Positions 29,754-40,922 of a stretch of 50,964 nt of DNA are shown in pieces. Made by a program: the position numbers and the translations under genes. This DNA comes from Sergeia podlipaevii (taxonomy: Eukaryota > Euglenozoa > Kinetoplastea > Trypanosomatida > Trypanosomatidae). Numbering within the stretch: the first letter of the stretch is position 1; each line of letters starts with the position of its first letter. The notes under the pieces are model-generated. The model did not search any database. It had not been told where the DNA came from and saw only the letters and a program-made list of their open reading frames with translations. The stretch is taken from positions 1 through 50,964 of the forward strand of contig JASANZ010002131.1 in assembly GCA_030849805.1 (NCBI GenBank), read 5' to 3'.

Positions 29754-31480
29754 TACTGGATTTTGGTTTCCTTTCTTAATGTTTTTTTTTTCTTCTGTGT
29801 GTGACTAGCATTGTTTTCCATCTATTTACTCAAGTTTATTACTGCTATTGTTTCTCTTTTCCTTAAAAAAAAAAATTGAAAATGAAAAATGATCTTTTTT
29901 TCTCTATGTTTTTTATGAGAATTGTACTCATACACAGCGGAAAAGACGCTTGCTTTGTGCTCCCATCTGCCATCCTTTCCGTTCACACACACACACCCCA
30001 CTCACATGTGTTTACTCTTTGACAAAAAAAAAAAAGAATAATAATGAGGCAGAATGAAAGAAAAAGGGGGAATGCAAGTGAGCATTTGCTGTATGTATGT
30101 ATGTACGTGTGTGTGTGCGTTTAAAATGTGTTTGATACAAAGTGATGGGGATGATGGAAAAGGATGGAAGAGAAAGACAACAAAAGGGTGTTTTTTTATT
30201 ATTATTATCATTTTTATTTTTTAAAAGAAAAGAAAAGAGGTACGCTTATATTTGTGTGATTTTGCATTCTTAGCAGTTCTTATATTTTTTTTTTATACGC
30301 AATAAAAGAGTACTTAAATAAGGAAATCTTTTTGTGTGCCTGTGTGTGTGTGTCTGTTATGTGGGAAGTTGGGTTGTTTGTTGATGTTGGTGGTAACCTT
30401 CTTTCTTTATTTCTCTCTCTATATATATTTCTCTTTCTTGTATTTATAATTTTTGTTCTTTTTCATTATCTTTTTTTTTTTCTTTTTTTGAGTGCGAGTC
30501 TTTTTTTTTTTTCCTCCCCTTTTCTCTTTTCTCTAACTCCTTCACCAAGTTGTGTGCATTCTATATATATGTATATGTTTGTCGTTGTTCCTGTCTTTCA
30601 TCATGATGAGAACAAGAAGGACATCGAGAAAAAAAAATGGAGGAGAGGAGAAGGGGGAGACGAGTGGATGCGAGCAATGATACTTTTTTTTTCTTCTTTT
30701 TTCTTTCTCTCCGCTACTTCATGGATGTGTCATTTATCGCTGCTGGTGTTGTTGTTGTTGTTGTCGCTTCTATATATGTGTGAAGAAAAAAAAAGAGGGG
30801 GAGGGAAAGAAAGGAAAGGACAATTGTTAAACATATGAGGAGAGATTTGTGTCTGCTGGCACGCCTTCTTTGAGAAAACCAATGGATTTTTATCATTGTT
30901 TCCCATGATGTTGTGGACAGCTCGAGATTGTTATTATTAGGAGAGATGGAGACTACCGTTTGCCTTCCCTCCCCCTCCCTTTATTATTATTTCTTGGTAT
31001 TTCCGGTCATCCCCTCGTCCTCACTGGACGCGTCAGTTTCTATATATGGTTTTGCTTGCTTTATTCCTTATTATTTATTTATTTTTCCTTTTGTGTTTGC
31101 TGTTTTGCATATGCCACTCATTGATCTAGTTTTATCTTTATTATTATTTAGTGTTCGTCCAAAGAAGGAAGAAAAAAGGAAGGAGAGAGGGAGAGAGAGA
31201 AAAAAGAAAGAGAAAACAGATCAGTTCTGGTTGTTTTTTATTGTTATTGTTATTATATACATATATACATATATACATATATATATTTATCTATTTACTG
31301 TTTTATTCGACTCTGATCGTACAGCTCAAACAACAAAAAACGAAAGCAAGAAGAAGAAGAAAAAGGAAAGCAAACGTCGTGAAACAAACAACGGAAAAGC
31401 GAAAGAGAGATGCTACCAAGCAGTATGAGTAGCACTTCTTATATCCCTAGTGTTTGTGTGTGTTTGTATGTATGTATGTA

Positions 31481-31483
<3 letters not shown>

Positions 31484-31511
<28 letters not shown>
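31484..31511. repeat. (TG)14 microsatellite
   Basis: Perfect GT alternation following a short TATG repeat at about 31464-31482. Confidence 0.9.
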
Positions 31512-31820
31512 AGTGTTTGTTCATTCATAAAAAAAAAAATTTTGTTAGTCTCTCTTTTTCTTCTTCCTCTTCTTTTCCCTCTTATTCTTCTTTATTATTA
31601 TTATTATTCTTTCCAGAAGCTATAGCAGGCGTTAGTGAGGAGGGAAAAGTGGAAATCTATACTCTACTCTCTTCGTCGCACCAAACTTATACCAAAAATA
31701 TCTCGCATATACCTTTTTATAGACGGCAGCACTTACATATATACCACACAAACAGGCTAAAAAAGAAAGAAGGGGGGAGAGAGAGAGAGGCATAGTTTGA
31801 ATACCTTGCTTACAACGAAA

Positions 31821-31847
31821 ATTTTCCTTTTTTTTCCCCTTTGAAAG
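31821..31847 (+). promoter_or_regulatory. Trans-splice acceptor for the RanBPM-like gene
   Basis: T/C tract ending in GAAAG (AG 31846-31847). The next ATG is 32025, in frame with the large protein, so the upstream in-frame TTG is not the start. A longer T/C tract ends at AG 31617-31618 and is the alternative. Confidence 0.5.
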
Positions 31848-32024
31848 GCAAAACAATCTTTCTTGATAATCTGCGTTTGTTATTATTCAAAGGTGAATCG
31901 AAACAGCAACAACAACGACAAAAAAAAAAAGCAAGGATCTATATTTCTTTTTCAAAACAAAAATAGCAAGAGGCAAACAACAACAACAAAAAAAAAAAAA
32001 AACTTAGCTGCAGCGTGTCACGGG

Positions 32025-35000
32025 ATGTTCTACTCAGGCTGGAGTCAAATAAGAACCCCAGAGTACTTTGATGTGACCCCACTCTGTAGCGGTAGGGATG
32101 GCGGTGTTGGTGGTAGTAGTAGCAGTGATGCCATCGTAAAGCAACAGTACTTTGGAAATGGCATTAGCGTTGTGGCGTGGCTGCCAGCGGCAGCACCACG
32201 TAGTGGAGCAGGAGCTAGCGGTGGGGCTTCTCTTTCTTTGGCGAGAGGAGGCAGGAACTCGCAAGGGCGGCGCGGCGCTACAGGAGTCTCTCAACAGTTT
32301 CATGTTAAGACCGCCACACCGATTGCGCCAATAACTGGCATGACGTACATGGAATGCCAGATCCTCGGTAGCGAGTACGCGCATCTTGCTAGCACTACAG
32401 ATCAGCCAGTGCCCCCTGCCGCTGCTGCTGCACCTGCTACTATGGTGGCGGCGGCGTCATGGCAACCCCAACTAACACCCAATTCGTCTCATCAAGGCAG
32501 CAGCGCGAGGCCTCGCGGATCTCCCACTTCTACTCCTCCGGGCACATTTATGCGGGCCACAACCACTACAGCACCAACACCAGTAGTAGCGGCAGCAAGG
32601 ACTGAAACAGGAATGACGACAGAACTCTCTCCCGCGTCTACGGCAGCAGTCACCTCGGCGGGTCTTGTGATAGGAGTGTGTCGTCGCACACTCACAACAC
32701 ACTCACTGCCTGGAGGGGAATCACACAGTGTGGGACTATTTACCGCTCAGAGGATGGTGCACAGTAACGGTAGGAGCGAGGCTGAGGCGGTCAACATGTC
32801 TCTTAATGGGGCACCACCACTAAATTCAGATGGCACGCTCCGCAATAGTTGCTGTTGTATAAGCAGTAACTCTAATCACTCTGTCATGGCTAGCGCTATG
32901 TGCCCTCCTTCCTCCCCTCCCGCCACTCCACAGCAGCAGTCAGCAGGAAATTCTATACTACCACCACCACCACACATCAACGACGGTGGTGAGGCACAGC
33001 AGTCCTATTTGGTGGCAGCAGCATCGCGTAGGACACTAGGCGTCGGCGACACGGTCGGGTGCCTCGTCAACTTCGTAGAGTGCACGATTGTCTTCACTCT
33101 CAATGGTCGTCGCATTGCGCCATTCATTGCCAACCTCAGTCGCCGTGGGCACAACGCAGACTATTTCATGGCAATCGGCGTGCAGAGGCGGCCTGCGGTG
33201 CCACTTGTCATGCGCGTGATTCTTAGAAGTGGGGTAGCAGCGCCGGGACCTCTGCGGCGCACACCAAAGAGGCACGCCGCCGTCTCCTCCTCATCGACGG
33301 GTGCTGCGGCGCCGCCTGGGGCAGCCGATGGTGTCGATTTTCTTGTGAATAGCACGCCAGTGGACAAGCCCAACGCGCACACCTGTGGTAGAAACCGCCG
33401 GAAGAAATTGCGAAGTGAAAGCGAGAATGCCTTGGCAGCGTCATCGTCACTGGCGTCTCCAACATCTCCATACCAAAAGTTGTCTAGTGCCGCTGTCGTT
33501 GCTCGTGCTCCAGTGGTATTCAACCTCGACGATTATGGAAAGGAAGTGGCAGAACATCTCGTGCGGACGGCTGGCGGGTATGCCTTCTGTGGGTCCTGGG
33601 GAGAGCAGGAGCTCAGCGACGCCAAGGTGGCGGCACTACTGCACCAGTACTTTGCGTCGCGAGGCATGACGCAGTCTCTCCTCACTCTTGGTGAAGAACT
33701 AGGCTCGCTCTATGCGGAAGAGGCGGTAGATGCTGCCGATGCCGCTGCTGCTGCTGTTGCTGCCGAGACTGCTCCTTGTAAAAGCGAAGCTCAACTGCTG
33801 TCGGTGGCCGCGAAATTTGAAAAAGAGAACTGCAAGAACAACAACAACAACAACAACCAGGGTAACAGCAGTGCTAGGCCTGTAGGCAGCGATGATGCTG
33901 ATTATAATCTACCGTGCAGGCTTGGCTACCCTCAAGATGAGCTTTACGCACAATCGCTACGGCAGTGCGAGCACCTTGCTCATATCAGAGACCTCCTCCT
34001 CCACGCACGCCGCTCTCACCCTAGCACTGTTGCCTCCACTGGAGCCAACACGATAACGCAGCATGAGGGCAGCGGTGCAGCTTGTGCTCTTCCATTGCTG
34101 CTAGACAGTCGCATTCTCTCCGGTCGGGTTTTTGTCTTGTTGGTCGAGGCAACGGGCACATCTGCGGATGTGTTGTGGCGCGTACTCGCTCCAAGCCGCG
34201 CAGCGGGGCTTGCCTTTCTCGCCCAGCGGCAGGACATTCTTTTTCTTCTCAAATCACTTCAAGTTATTGAGGCCAGCGTGGCAGACGTGCTTGAGAGGTT
34301 GGAAGGCGGAAGCGAGAAGCACAACTGCGGCGCAGAACAACAACAACAGCACCAGCAGCAGCACGTACAGCGTACACGCGAAGATGTTACCAGCACCGCC
34401 TCAAGCGCGAGCTCAGCAGCGGCACGTGCCATGGAACTCTTTACATCCGTAGTGGTCACCCCCTTGTCCTGCGTTCAAAACAGCGGTAGCAATCGTGCCA
34501 ACGTAAGTGGCAGGGCAGAAAGCAGAGGAATGAGAAGGGTGAAGAAGCAGTTAGAGCGTGAAGGCTCGTCTTTGTCCACAGCACCGTGCAGCACATCAGG
34601 GTCTTCAACCGCCGTGGAGAGGCTCACGCGGGCAGAGTGCTTTGATCGCTTTACGACGCTTGCGCAGCGCGCTTGCGAGGTGGCTCAGAGGATGACTGCT
34701 GCTGACGCCACGGCTATCGACGGAGCAGACCCATCGGCGGTACTTGAGAGGCAAAGCAGGGGACAGGAAGCAGTTGCGCCTAGGCATAGTGGGAGGGCAC
34801 GTGCTGCGACACACAATAGCGTGGATGAATCCACAGAGCAACGGAAGAGAGCGCTGCTTGCTGATGAAGCAGAGCTGCGTAATGTCCTGAGCGACATGAT
34901 TGGCCTCACGGCGCTCTCGGTCGTTCCTCGTGTCTGTGCTCCGACGCGGACGGCGCAGATCTCCATGGGACAGACGCTCGGCTCCCTTGCCTCCGCTCTT

Positions 35001-36197
35001 CACGACGCAGCCGCCGCTGACACCAGCAACCACCTCCACCACCTCCACAGCAGCAGCAGCAGTGGCAGCAACGGCAAGCACAACAACAACAACAATAATA
35101 GTGCTTCCACGGCTGCGACGGTGCATGAGGGAGCCAGCGAGGACCGCGGGTGTGCTGCTGGCTTGCTCTCTCTTGTGAATGAGTTCCTTGCGGAGTATCA
35201 TCGTCGCGCGTGGTCTTGCGTGCATCACGCTGTGGAACACTTCAATGAGTTACTCGCTACTCAAGTGGCGCGGTGGGTGAGGGAGGTCAAAAGAAAAGAA
35301 AAAAAGTTGAAGGAAGAGAGGCTACGCGCGGCGGCGGCGGCAGAGGCTCCGTGTGGTGAGTGCAGCAGCAGAGGCAATTCGGTATCGAAGGCATGCAAGG
35401 AGGCCGTCAGCGTCACTGGAGGCGTAGATGACCGAGATGGAGATGATGGTGTGCTGGTGCCTCGAAGTGACACAGAGGGTACCGCGGCGCCCGCTAATGA
35501 CAGCGGTAGCAACAGCAACAGCAGCAGTAACGCTGAAGAGGAAGAGGAGGCGGAGAGCGACAGACGCGGAGGTGTCCAACTTAGGCCAGCGGTCATTCCT
35601 GCAAGACGGAGAGTCACCGTGCGAGCGCAGCAGCGGCCGCTGCTGGATCCATCACGCATCATCACCACCACCACTGTAAGTGCTAGTGAGAGTCGTCACA
35701 GACGTGCAGAAGGGGTGCCTGACGTGGTCATCAAAGAGAAGAAGAGGAAAGAGGCGCTTACGGGCGAGGAGGACGACAACGACGACGACGATGGAGCGAG
35801 GGAGTTTCACGAGGTTATAAATGCCACCTCGCTCCGCGCAGTATGGCGTCGTGTGCACGCAGTAGCAGCTCTACACCCGCTGCTTGGTATCGCAACCGCA
35901 GCCTTCTTGCAGCAGATGGATCCGCAGCTATGTGGCGATGGTGTTGCTGTCGCTAGCGAAGCGGTGAAGAATACAAAGAAGAACTGCGAAACTCCCTCAT
36001 CATTCATGCAGCAATTTGATAGAGGGTGTAAAGAGAATCAGCACCAGCAGTCAACACGCGTAGGAGAAGATGGTCCTCTTCCACAGCAAGATGTAGTGAA
36101 ACATTCTCAAAAGGGGGCGCGATGGGCATGGGAAGCAGATGCAACGCTCTTGGCAGCGGTACGGACATACGCACAACGTCTCTATAAATTCTTATGA
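32025..36197 (+). CDS. RanBPM-like SPRY-LisH-CTLH-CRA protein, GID/CTLH complex (1390 aa)
   Basis: RanBPM (RanBP9/10, yeast Gid1) is the scaffold of the GID/CTLH E3 ubiquitin ligase. All parts are recognisable but spread by long low-complexity insertions. A SPRY domain covers about residues 5-445 (PITGMTYMECQILG, SLPGGESHSVGLF, LGVGDTVGCLVNFVECTIVF and FTLNGRRIAPF). The post-SPRY block VVFNLDDYGKEVAEHL lies near 495, like FVFDIEDY in human RanBPM. LisH is near 530-570 (KVAALLHQYFASRGMTQSLL). CTLH follows around 640-750 (HIRDLLL, then RILSGRVFVLLVEA). CRA-like helices continue through about 865-1120 (CFDRFTTLAQRACEVAQRM). Human RanBPM has 729 residues, so this is nearly double, the excess being Ala, Ser, Gln and Asn runs. 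The frame opens at TTG upstream; the first ATG after the acceptor is 32025. Confidence 0.85.
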   Translation: MFYSGWSQIRTPEYFDVTPLCSGRDGGVGGSSSSDAIVKQQYFGNGISVVAWLPAAAPRSGAGASGGASLSLARGGRNSQGRRGATGVSQQFHVKTATPIAPITGMTYMECQILGSEYAHLASTTDQPVPPAAAAAPATMVAAASWQPQLTPNSSHQGSSARPRGSPTSTPPGTFMRATTTTAPTPVVAAARTETGMTTELSPASTAAVTSAGLVIGVCRRTLTTHSLPGGESHSVGLFTAQRMVHSNGRSEAEAVNMSLNGAPPLNSDGTLRNSCCCISSNSNHSVMASAMCPPSSPPATPQQQSAGNSILPPPPHINDGGEAQQSYLVAAASRRTLGVGDTVGCLVNFVECTIVFTLNGRRIAPFIANLSRRGHNADYFMAIGVQRRPAVPLVMRVILRSGVAAPGPLRRTPKRHAAVSSSSTGAAAPPGAADGVDFLVNSTPVDKPNAHTCGRNRRKKLRSESENALAASSSLASPTSPYQKLSSAAVVARAPVVFNLDDYGKEVAEHLVRTAGGYAFCGSWGEQELSDAKVAALLHQYFASRGMTQSLLTLGEELGSLYAEEAVDAADAAAAAVAAETAPCKSEAQLLSVAAKFEKENCKNNNNNNNQGNSSARPVGSDDADYNLPCRLGYPQDELYAQSLRQCEHLAHIRDLLLHARRSHPSTVASTGANTITQHEGSGAACALPLLLDSRILSGRVFVLLVEATGTSADVLWRVLAPSRAAGLAFLAQRQDILFLLKSLQVIEASVADVLERLEGGSEKHNCGAEQQQQHQQQHVQRTREDVTSTASSASSAAARAMELFTSVVVTPLSCVQNSGSNRANVSGRAESRGMRRVKKQLEREGSSLSTAPCSTSGSSTAVERLTRAECFDRFTTLAQRACEVAQRMTAADATAIDGADPSAVLERQSRGQEAVAPRHSGRARAATHNSVDESTEQRKRALLADEAELRNVLSDMIGLTALSVVPRVCAPTRTAQISMGQTLGSLASALHDAAAADTSNHLHHLHSSSSSGSNGKHNNNNNNSASTAATVHEGASEDRGCAAGLLSLVNEFLAEYHRRAWSCVHHAVEHFNELLATQVARWVREVKRKEKKLKEERLRAAAAAEAPCGECSSRGNSVSKACKEAVSVTGGVDDRDGDDGVLVPRSDTEGTAAPANDSGSNSNSSSNAEEEEEAESDRRGGVQLRPAVIPARRRVTVRAQQRPLLDPSRIITTTTVSASESRHRRAEGVPDVVIKEKKRKEALTGEEDDNDDDDGAREFHEVINATSLRAVWRRVHAVAALHPLLGIATAAFLQQMDPQLCGDGVAVASEAVKNTKKNCETPSSFMQQFDRGCKENQHQQSTRVGEDGPLPQQDVVKHSQKGARWAWEADATLLAAVRTYAQRLYKFL

Positions 36198-36632
36198 TTA
36201 TGAAGAAGAAATAGAAGAGAGAAACAAGGCTCTCGCTTTCCCTTTTTATATCTCCTCTCTTCTCTTTCCTTTCGCCATTTTTTCTTCCTCCTGTTGCTCT
36301 TTTATTATTATTATTATTATCATTCGTTGAGAAATATATATAACTGGAAGAAGGAAATGAAGAAAAGGTAGCACGCCACTACCGTGATGAGCATGCTAGT
36401 ATATATGCATCTCATATGATGTTTCTCTTAGCAGAATAAAAAAAATATAAAAAAAAAAAGAAGAAACGGTTCTTGTATTTGAAAGAAGAATGAGTCATTC
36501 GATGCGTTTTCTTTTATACGTCTATTTCCCCTTGACGCGACTATAGCGCTCGCAAACTATACTAATTTGCCTCTACTTCTACACAACGTATCTTCTTTTC
36601 TTTTCTTTTTTTTTTTTTGAAGTATGTGGGCG

Positions 36633-36679
<47 letters not shown>

Positions 36680-37148
36680 GTGTTTTTTTCAATATTTGCG
36701 TGGGTTCTTCAATTTTGCTTTATTTTATCTATTTTTTTTTCTATTTTTTTTTTTAAACTATTATCACGTTGCATTATTATTTATTATTATTTTTTTTTTG
36801 CTTTTTGCTTTGCGTACTTGGATGGTTTATTCTATCTGCTGTTTCGGCAAAACATAACAGAGGAGGAGGGGGGTGGAGAGGGCGTGACTGGCTTGATTGC
36901 AGATATCTCTGTGTCCGATGCCATTATTGTGCATTTTTTTGGTTTGTTTGTTTGTTTGTTTGTTTGTATGCCGGACTCAAACTGAAGTTTCTGAGGACGT
37001 AGGTATTTTATATATGTAGAGTAGCATATATATATATAGGGTGCGTGTGGTCACGCATGTACATACATGCACGCACCATTTTCAAACTGAGAGGAAAGGT
37101 TCTGTCATATCCCCTGCTTCTTATTTCCATTATTAACTTAATACCGCT
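36198..37148. other. Spacer with TG and AT repeats
   Basis: Gene-free; (ATT)n near 36303, (TG)15 at 36637-36667, TTTG repeats near 36943-36965. The 122-codon frame at 36617-36985 is repeat translation. Confidence 0.6.
36637..36667. repeat. (TG)15 microsatellite
   Basis: Perfect TG alternation followed by interrupted TATG/TG units. Confidence 0.9.
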
Positions 37149-37211
37149 TACTTTTTTCTGCTTTTTTTTTTTTCTTCTCTCTCTCTCTTTTCTGTGAACG
37201 AACCATTCAAG
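37149..37211 (+). promoter_or_regulatory. Trans-splice acceptor for the 37332 gene
   Basis: Strong T then CT tract ending at CAAG (AG 37210-37211), 121 bases before the ATG; the 5' UTR carries an ACAAATATAT repeat. Confidence 0.6.
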
Positions 37212-37331
37212 CAATAGCAATAGTAAAAAGGAATATATACAAATATATATACAAATATATATACAAATATATATATATATTCACACGAGCATAACGCTAG
37301 CACGGAAAAGCAAACAGGCGCAATAGACATA

Positions 37332-38879
37332 ATGTCCGGCACTAAGCACTTGTACACCATTACTGGCCGGCGCCTGCCATCCCCGCCGCACCACCCTCCT
37401 TCTCGTTCCTCCTCCATCATGCGCCTCCCTACATACCGCTATGACCCAGGCCGCTACTCCGCCCCCAACTCGGCACACAATCGTCGCGAGATGCCTCACG
37501 ACCGCAGCGCTGACCCATCAGGTAATTATATTCCCATCAGCGAGCGCCGCGCGTCGCAGGTGGCATTGTACAACAATAAGCCTCCCATGGAAGACCATCC
37601 TGATCTTGTGGAGGAGGCGAAGGACCCTGAGTCGCACTTGTCCATCGAAGACCGCCAACGCAGCCCCGCCCCATCGAGTAACGTGTCCAATCACTGCAAG
37701 CAGGCACGCGAGAGCAACAGTCGCCGCTCCGGAGACAGTCCGTGCTTGAATCGAAACTTCGAAGACGGCAGTGAGCTGGCAATGTCTATGACCGCGTCGG
37801 AGGCGATCACCGAGCGCTCCAGCAAAAAGCTACCCGCAGAGGCGAACCGTCATCGCTACCATCAACACGAGCAGCAGCGCAGCGTGCCGCCCAGCGAGTA
37901 CTCAGAGGAGTGTGGGAGCCGCTTGAGCGGCACCCAAAAGCAGCAGAAGCCAAGGAAGCAACTGTCGCAGGATAGCCGCCGCCATTCTCACGACTCCCGC
38001 AGTGAGACCAGCAGCAGCAGCGCCTTGGCTTCCCACCACCACGCAAAGAAACATCAGAAGAAGCAACAGCAGCACCATGAGCAGCGCAGTGATACGAACC
38101 TAAACACGATCTCCTCGCGTGAGCGCGCGCGCAGTGCGGGACGTCGTGCTCCGCCACCAGCTGAATCCTCCTACCGTCCTGAGATGCCGCTGGTGCCCGC
38201 CTCACGCCTTGCCCCACCTGCACCGAAGTACACTACACGTGCTCCTCAGTTTTACGATGAGGGAAATGACCAGGTGCCGCTGTGCGAGCGGGTACGTGCC
38301 TACTCTGCAAGCCCCAACCGTAATGGCGATGTCGCGCTCACCACCACAGGCAGCTCCGCTGCTGCTCCGGTGGGTGGCACGGAGATTCTGCCTGATCTGC
38401 CTCACCTGCAAGGTCAGAGCGCGCGCACTGACGACCGATACTACCGCACGATTGTTCGTTTCATTGATAGACAACCCGAATCACAGAGGGCAGAGCTGGA
38501 GCGCATGTTAGACGAGTTTAACGAACGTGAGCAGGAGCTGTGCGAGGCCCTGACCGAGGCATACGGCGATGACTTCGAGGTGATGAGGTACTCTGTTTCT
38601 CCAGCCAACGTGCAACGCATTGAAGGTCGCAGCGGCGGCGGCGATGTGAATAGCCGCAAGTCGATGCAGCAGTCCATCGTGATGTTGAACGCGACGCAGA
38701 ACTCCGCACACCCTAGCCACAAGTCAAGGACTCGCGGTAATGGTACTGCTGTATCCAACGGGGTTAATGAGAACCACCATTACAAGCACAATGGTAAGGG
38801 AAAGGGCCGCAACGACGACGATGACTTGGACGGGGGTGAGGGCGCTATGCTGACTCCTCCTGTGCCCCAGCGGGTGTAA
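37332..38879 (+). CDS. Low-complexity protein with a conserved C-terminal helix, kinetoplastid hypothetical (515 aa)
   Basis: Function not recognised. The first 360 residues are disordered-looking: Pro, Ser, Arg, His and Gln-rich, with many RxS-type phosphorylation-like sites and an SRRHSHDSRS stretch. A compact helical block follows at about 366-415 (YYRTIVRFIDRQPESQRAELE, then FNEREQELCEALTEAYGDDFEVM). Its 'REQELxxALxxxYG' ending occurs in many kinetoplastid proteins of unknown role, from memory. The end is basic and His/Asn-rich with an acidic DDDD run. No signal peptide or membrane span is seen. Codon use is GC-rich, like a well-conserved gene. The ATG at 37332 follows the acceptor at 37211. 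A cytoskeletal or RNA-related role cannot be told apart. Confidence 0.85.
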   Translation: MSGTKHLYTITGRRLPSPPHHPPSRSSSIMRLPTYRYDPGRYSAPNSAHNRREMPHDRSADPSGNYIPISERRASQVALYNNKPPMEDHPDLVEEAKDPESHLSIEDRQRSPAPSSNVSNHCKQARESNSRRSGDSPCLNRNFEDGSELAMSMTASEAITERSSKKLPAEANRHRYHQHEQQRSVPPSEYSEECGSRLSGTQKQQKPRKQLSQDSRRHSHDSRSETSSSSALASHHHAKKHQKKQQQHHEQRSDTNLNTISSRERARSAGRRAPPPAESSYRPEMPLVPASRLAPPAPKYTTRAPQFYDEGNDQVPLCERVRAYSASPNRNGDVALTTTGSSAAAPVGGTEILPDLPHLQGQSARTDDRYYRTIVRFIDRQPESQRAELERMLDEFNEREQELCEALTEAYGDDFEVMRYSVSPANVQRIEGRSGGGDVNSRKSMQQSIVMLNATQNSAHPSHKSRTRGNGTAVSNGVNENHHYKHNGKGKGRNDDDDLDGGEGAMLTPPVPQRV

Positions 38880-40832
38880 ACGAGAGAGAAAGAGAGCTGC
38901 AATGTTATTCTTTTTTTTTTTCTTTAAAAAAAGAAAGTAGAAGGAAACAAGATGAAAAGGGAAGGAAAATGAGCAACCGCAATTTTTTTTTCTTCTTCCT
39001 TTTTTTTTTTTTGTTGTGTGAACTGAATGAAATGGAGAAGTTTAGAGGAAGAGAATGAATCTGATAATGCGTTGGAAGGAAGAAGGAAAGCAAAAAAAAA
39101 AAGAAAAAAAAAATAGCAGTAACCTGGCTTCCTTTCTTTCAGGCTGAAAAGCCTCTCACTGCTGTTTTTTTTTTTATACTCTTCCTCACTGTTTGTTTCA
39201 CAAACAGACAAGCAAAAAAAAAAAATGTTTGTTTCTCTCCGTGCTTTTATTGTCGTTGTTACAGTGATTCTCATTTCTGCTGTTGTTCTTTGCATTTTTT
39301 TTTTCTTTTCTGGTCTGTATATATATATATATATATACTGTTCGTTGCTGACCCGTGCCGTCCTGATATCTCCGTCCCCCCCCCCTCTCTCTCTCACATC
39401 TTTCTTCACTGTGATGTCCTGGATGCGCTCGCCTTTCACAAGCGCCACGCATGCAGTATAGTGTGGCGGGGCGGCGAGGGGAGAGGGAGAATGGTTTATA
39501 CGAATATGCTGTAGAGCAGACACACACACACAAGGGTGTGTGTGCTTTTTTTTTTTGCCATTGATATTTGTTATAGAGTCGATTATGTAACGACACCTCA
39601 TGCATCTCTCTCTCCACATATATATATACATGTGTGTCTGTGTGTGTGCGTGTGTGTGTGTGTGTTGTGGGCGTGTGTGTACGTCTATATGCGCTCTGTA
39701 TTTATCGTATTCATGTTTCCTTCTACATATACACATACACGACTTTTTCTTTCTTTCTATTGTACTAATTTGCCATTATTGCTTGTGGGAGAAGAAGGGA
39801 GAGAGAAAAAGAGGGAAAAGGCTGAAAATGAGAAGTAAAAGAAAGAAAAATGAGCTATTGTTGTTGTTGTTGTTGTTTTCCTTCCAAAGCATTATCTTGG
39901 CGCCTGTATCTATATATGTAATATACTTTCAAGTACGTTTTTTATTCTTGTATTTTTTTTTGTTGACTTTTTCCTGTACTCAATATAAATGCTTCTTTCT
40001 TGTTGCTACCATCTTCTTCATTTTTTTATTGTTGTTTATTATTTCCCCCCTTTGAACTCTCTTTCTCTGACTTTCTCTCTCCTCGGCTCTAAGTGTCTTG
40101 TATGTATGTGTGGCAGAGTCTGTTTTTTTCTTCGTCTTCTTCTATTTTTTCTTGTTCTTTTTGTTTTTGTATCTATTGCCCTTGGGAACAAAAACTTTTT
40201 CAAAAAAAAAAACTTTTTTTCTTCCTCTGCTTGCCCGCACGCGCAAAGAGAGAGGTGGCTGATGGATGTGGCGGACAGTCACATACTCACATTTTTTAAA
40301 AAAAAAAAGGAAATGAAGAAAAAAGAAGAGAAGGTGGGAGATTATGTGGAAGGGGAAGTAAACAAAAATGATGAGTTGGTCTAGCGCTGGGCATGGAGAT
40401 GTATATATATATACATCGCAAGCCTGTATCTATTTGTATCAAAAATTCGAAGAAGAAAAAAGCAAGTAACCAGTAGGTTGCTATCTATAAAAAAAAAAAA
40501 AAAAACTTTGCCTCCACTCTGCTTTTGCGTGTGTGTGTGAGAGAGAGAGAGAGAGCGAGAGCGAATGCATTGTACTGGTTACAACAGGCTCTCCTTTAAA
40601 TATACCATTCTTCGCGCCGTTGCTATTATAATTATTTTTAGGTGGTGGCGGCTGGATGGAACTTTTGGAATAGTTGCGTGTATATTCTTCTCTCTTTTTC
40701 TCTTCTTGGAATTTTCTACCTATATACATATATATATACATATATATACATTGTTTGTGTACTGTTGATGTTGTTAGGGGGGTATACCAATCAGTAGCTA
40801 TTGTTATTGTTTGTTTAGCAATCACATTTATT
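38880..40832. other. 2 kb spacer
   Basis: Poly-A, poly-T, (TG)n near 39630-39664, (GTT)n near 39857-39877 and (GA)n near 40539-40560. The 270-codon minus-strand frame at 38924-39736 is translated low-complexity DNA. No gene seen. Confidence 0.6.
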
Positions 40833-40879
40833 GTTAACCGTTTTTTTTAAAAAAATCATCATTATTATAATTCTGCAAG
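40833..40879 (+). promoter_or_regulatory. Weak trans-splice acceptor for the 40923 gene
   Basis: T run, then ATT repeat, ending in CTGCAAG (AG 40878-40879); 5' UTR about 43 nt. The tract is broken by A residues, so a site farther upstream is possible. Confidence 0.4.
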
Positions 40880-40922
40880 ACAAGAAGGAGGAGGCAAAAC
40901 ATAAAAGGAAGCGGGGTCAGTA

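Larger units (their letters stand above)
29446..31820. other. 2.4 kb microsatellite-rich spacer
   Basis: Holds (ATT)n at 29597-29624, (AT)14 at 29726-29753, (TATG)n then (TG)14 near 31464-31511, and long T/C tracts. Frames such as the 168-codon one at 30332-30838 are low-complexity hydrophobic translations of T-rich DNA. No gene seen. Confidence 0.6.

Noticed and set aside
30332..30838. 168-codon + frame
   Set aside because: Low-complexity Phe/Leu/Ser translation of T/C-rich DNA with microsatellites.
38924..39736. 270-codon minus-strand frame
   Set aside because: Made of Lys, His, Tyr-Ile and Thr-His repeats from microsatellites; contains no domain.
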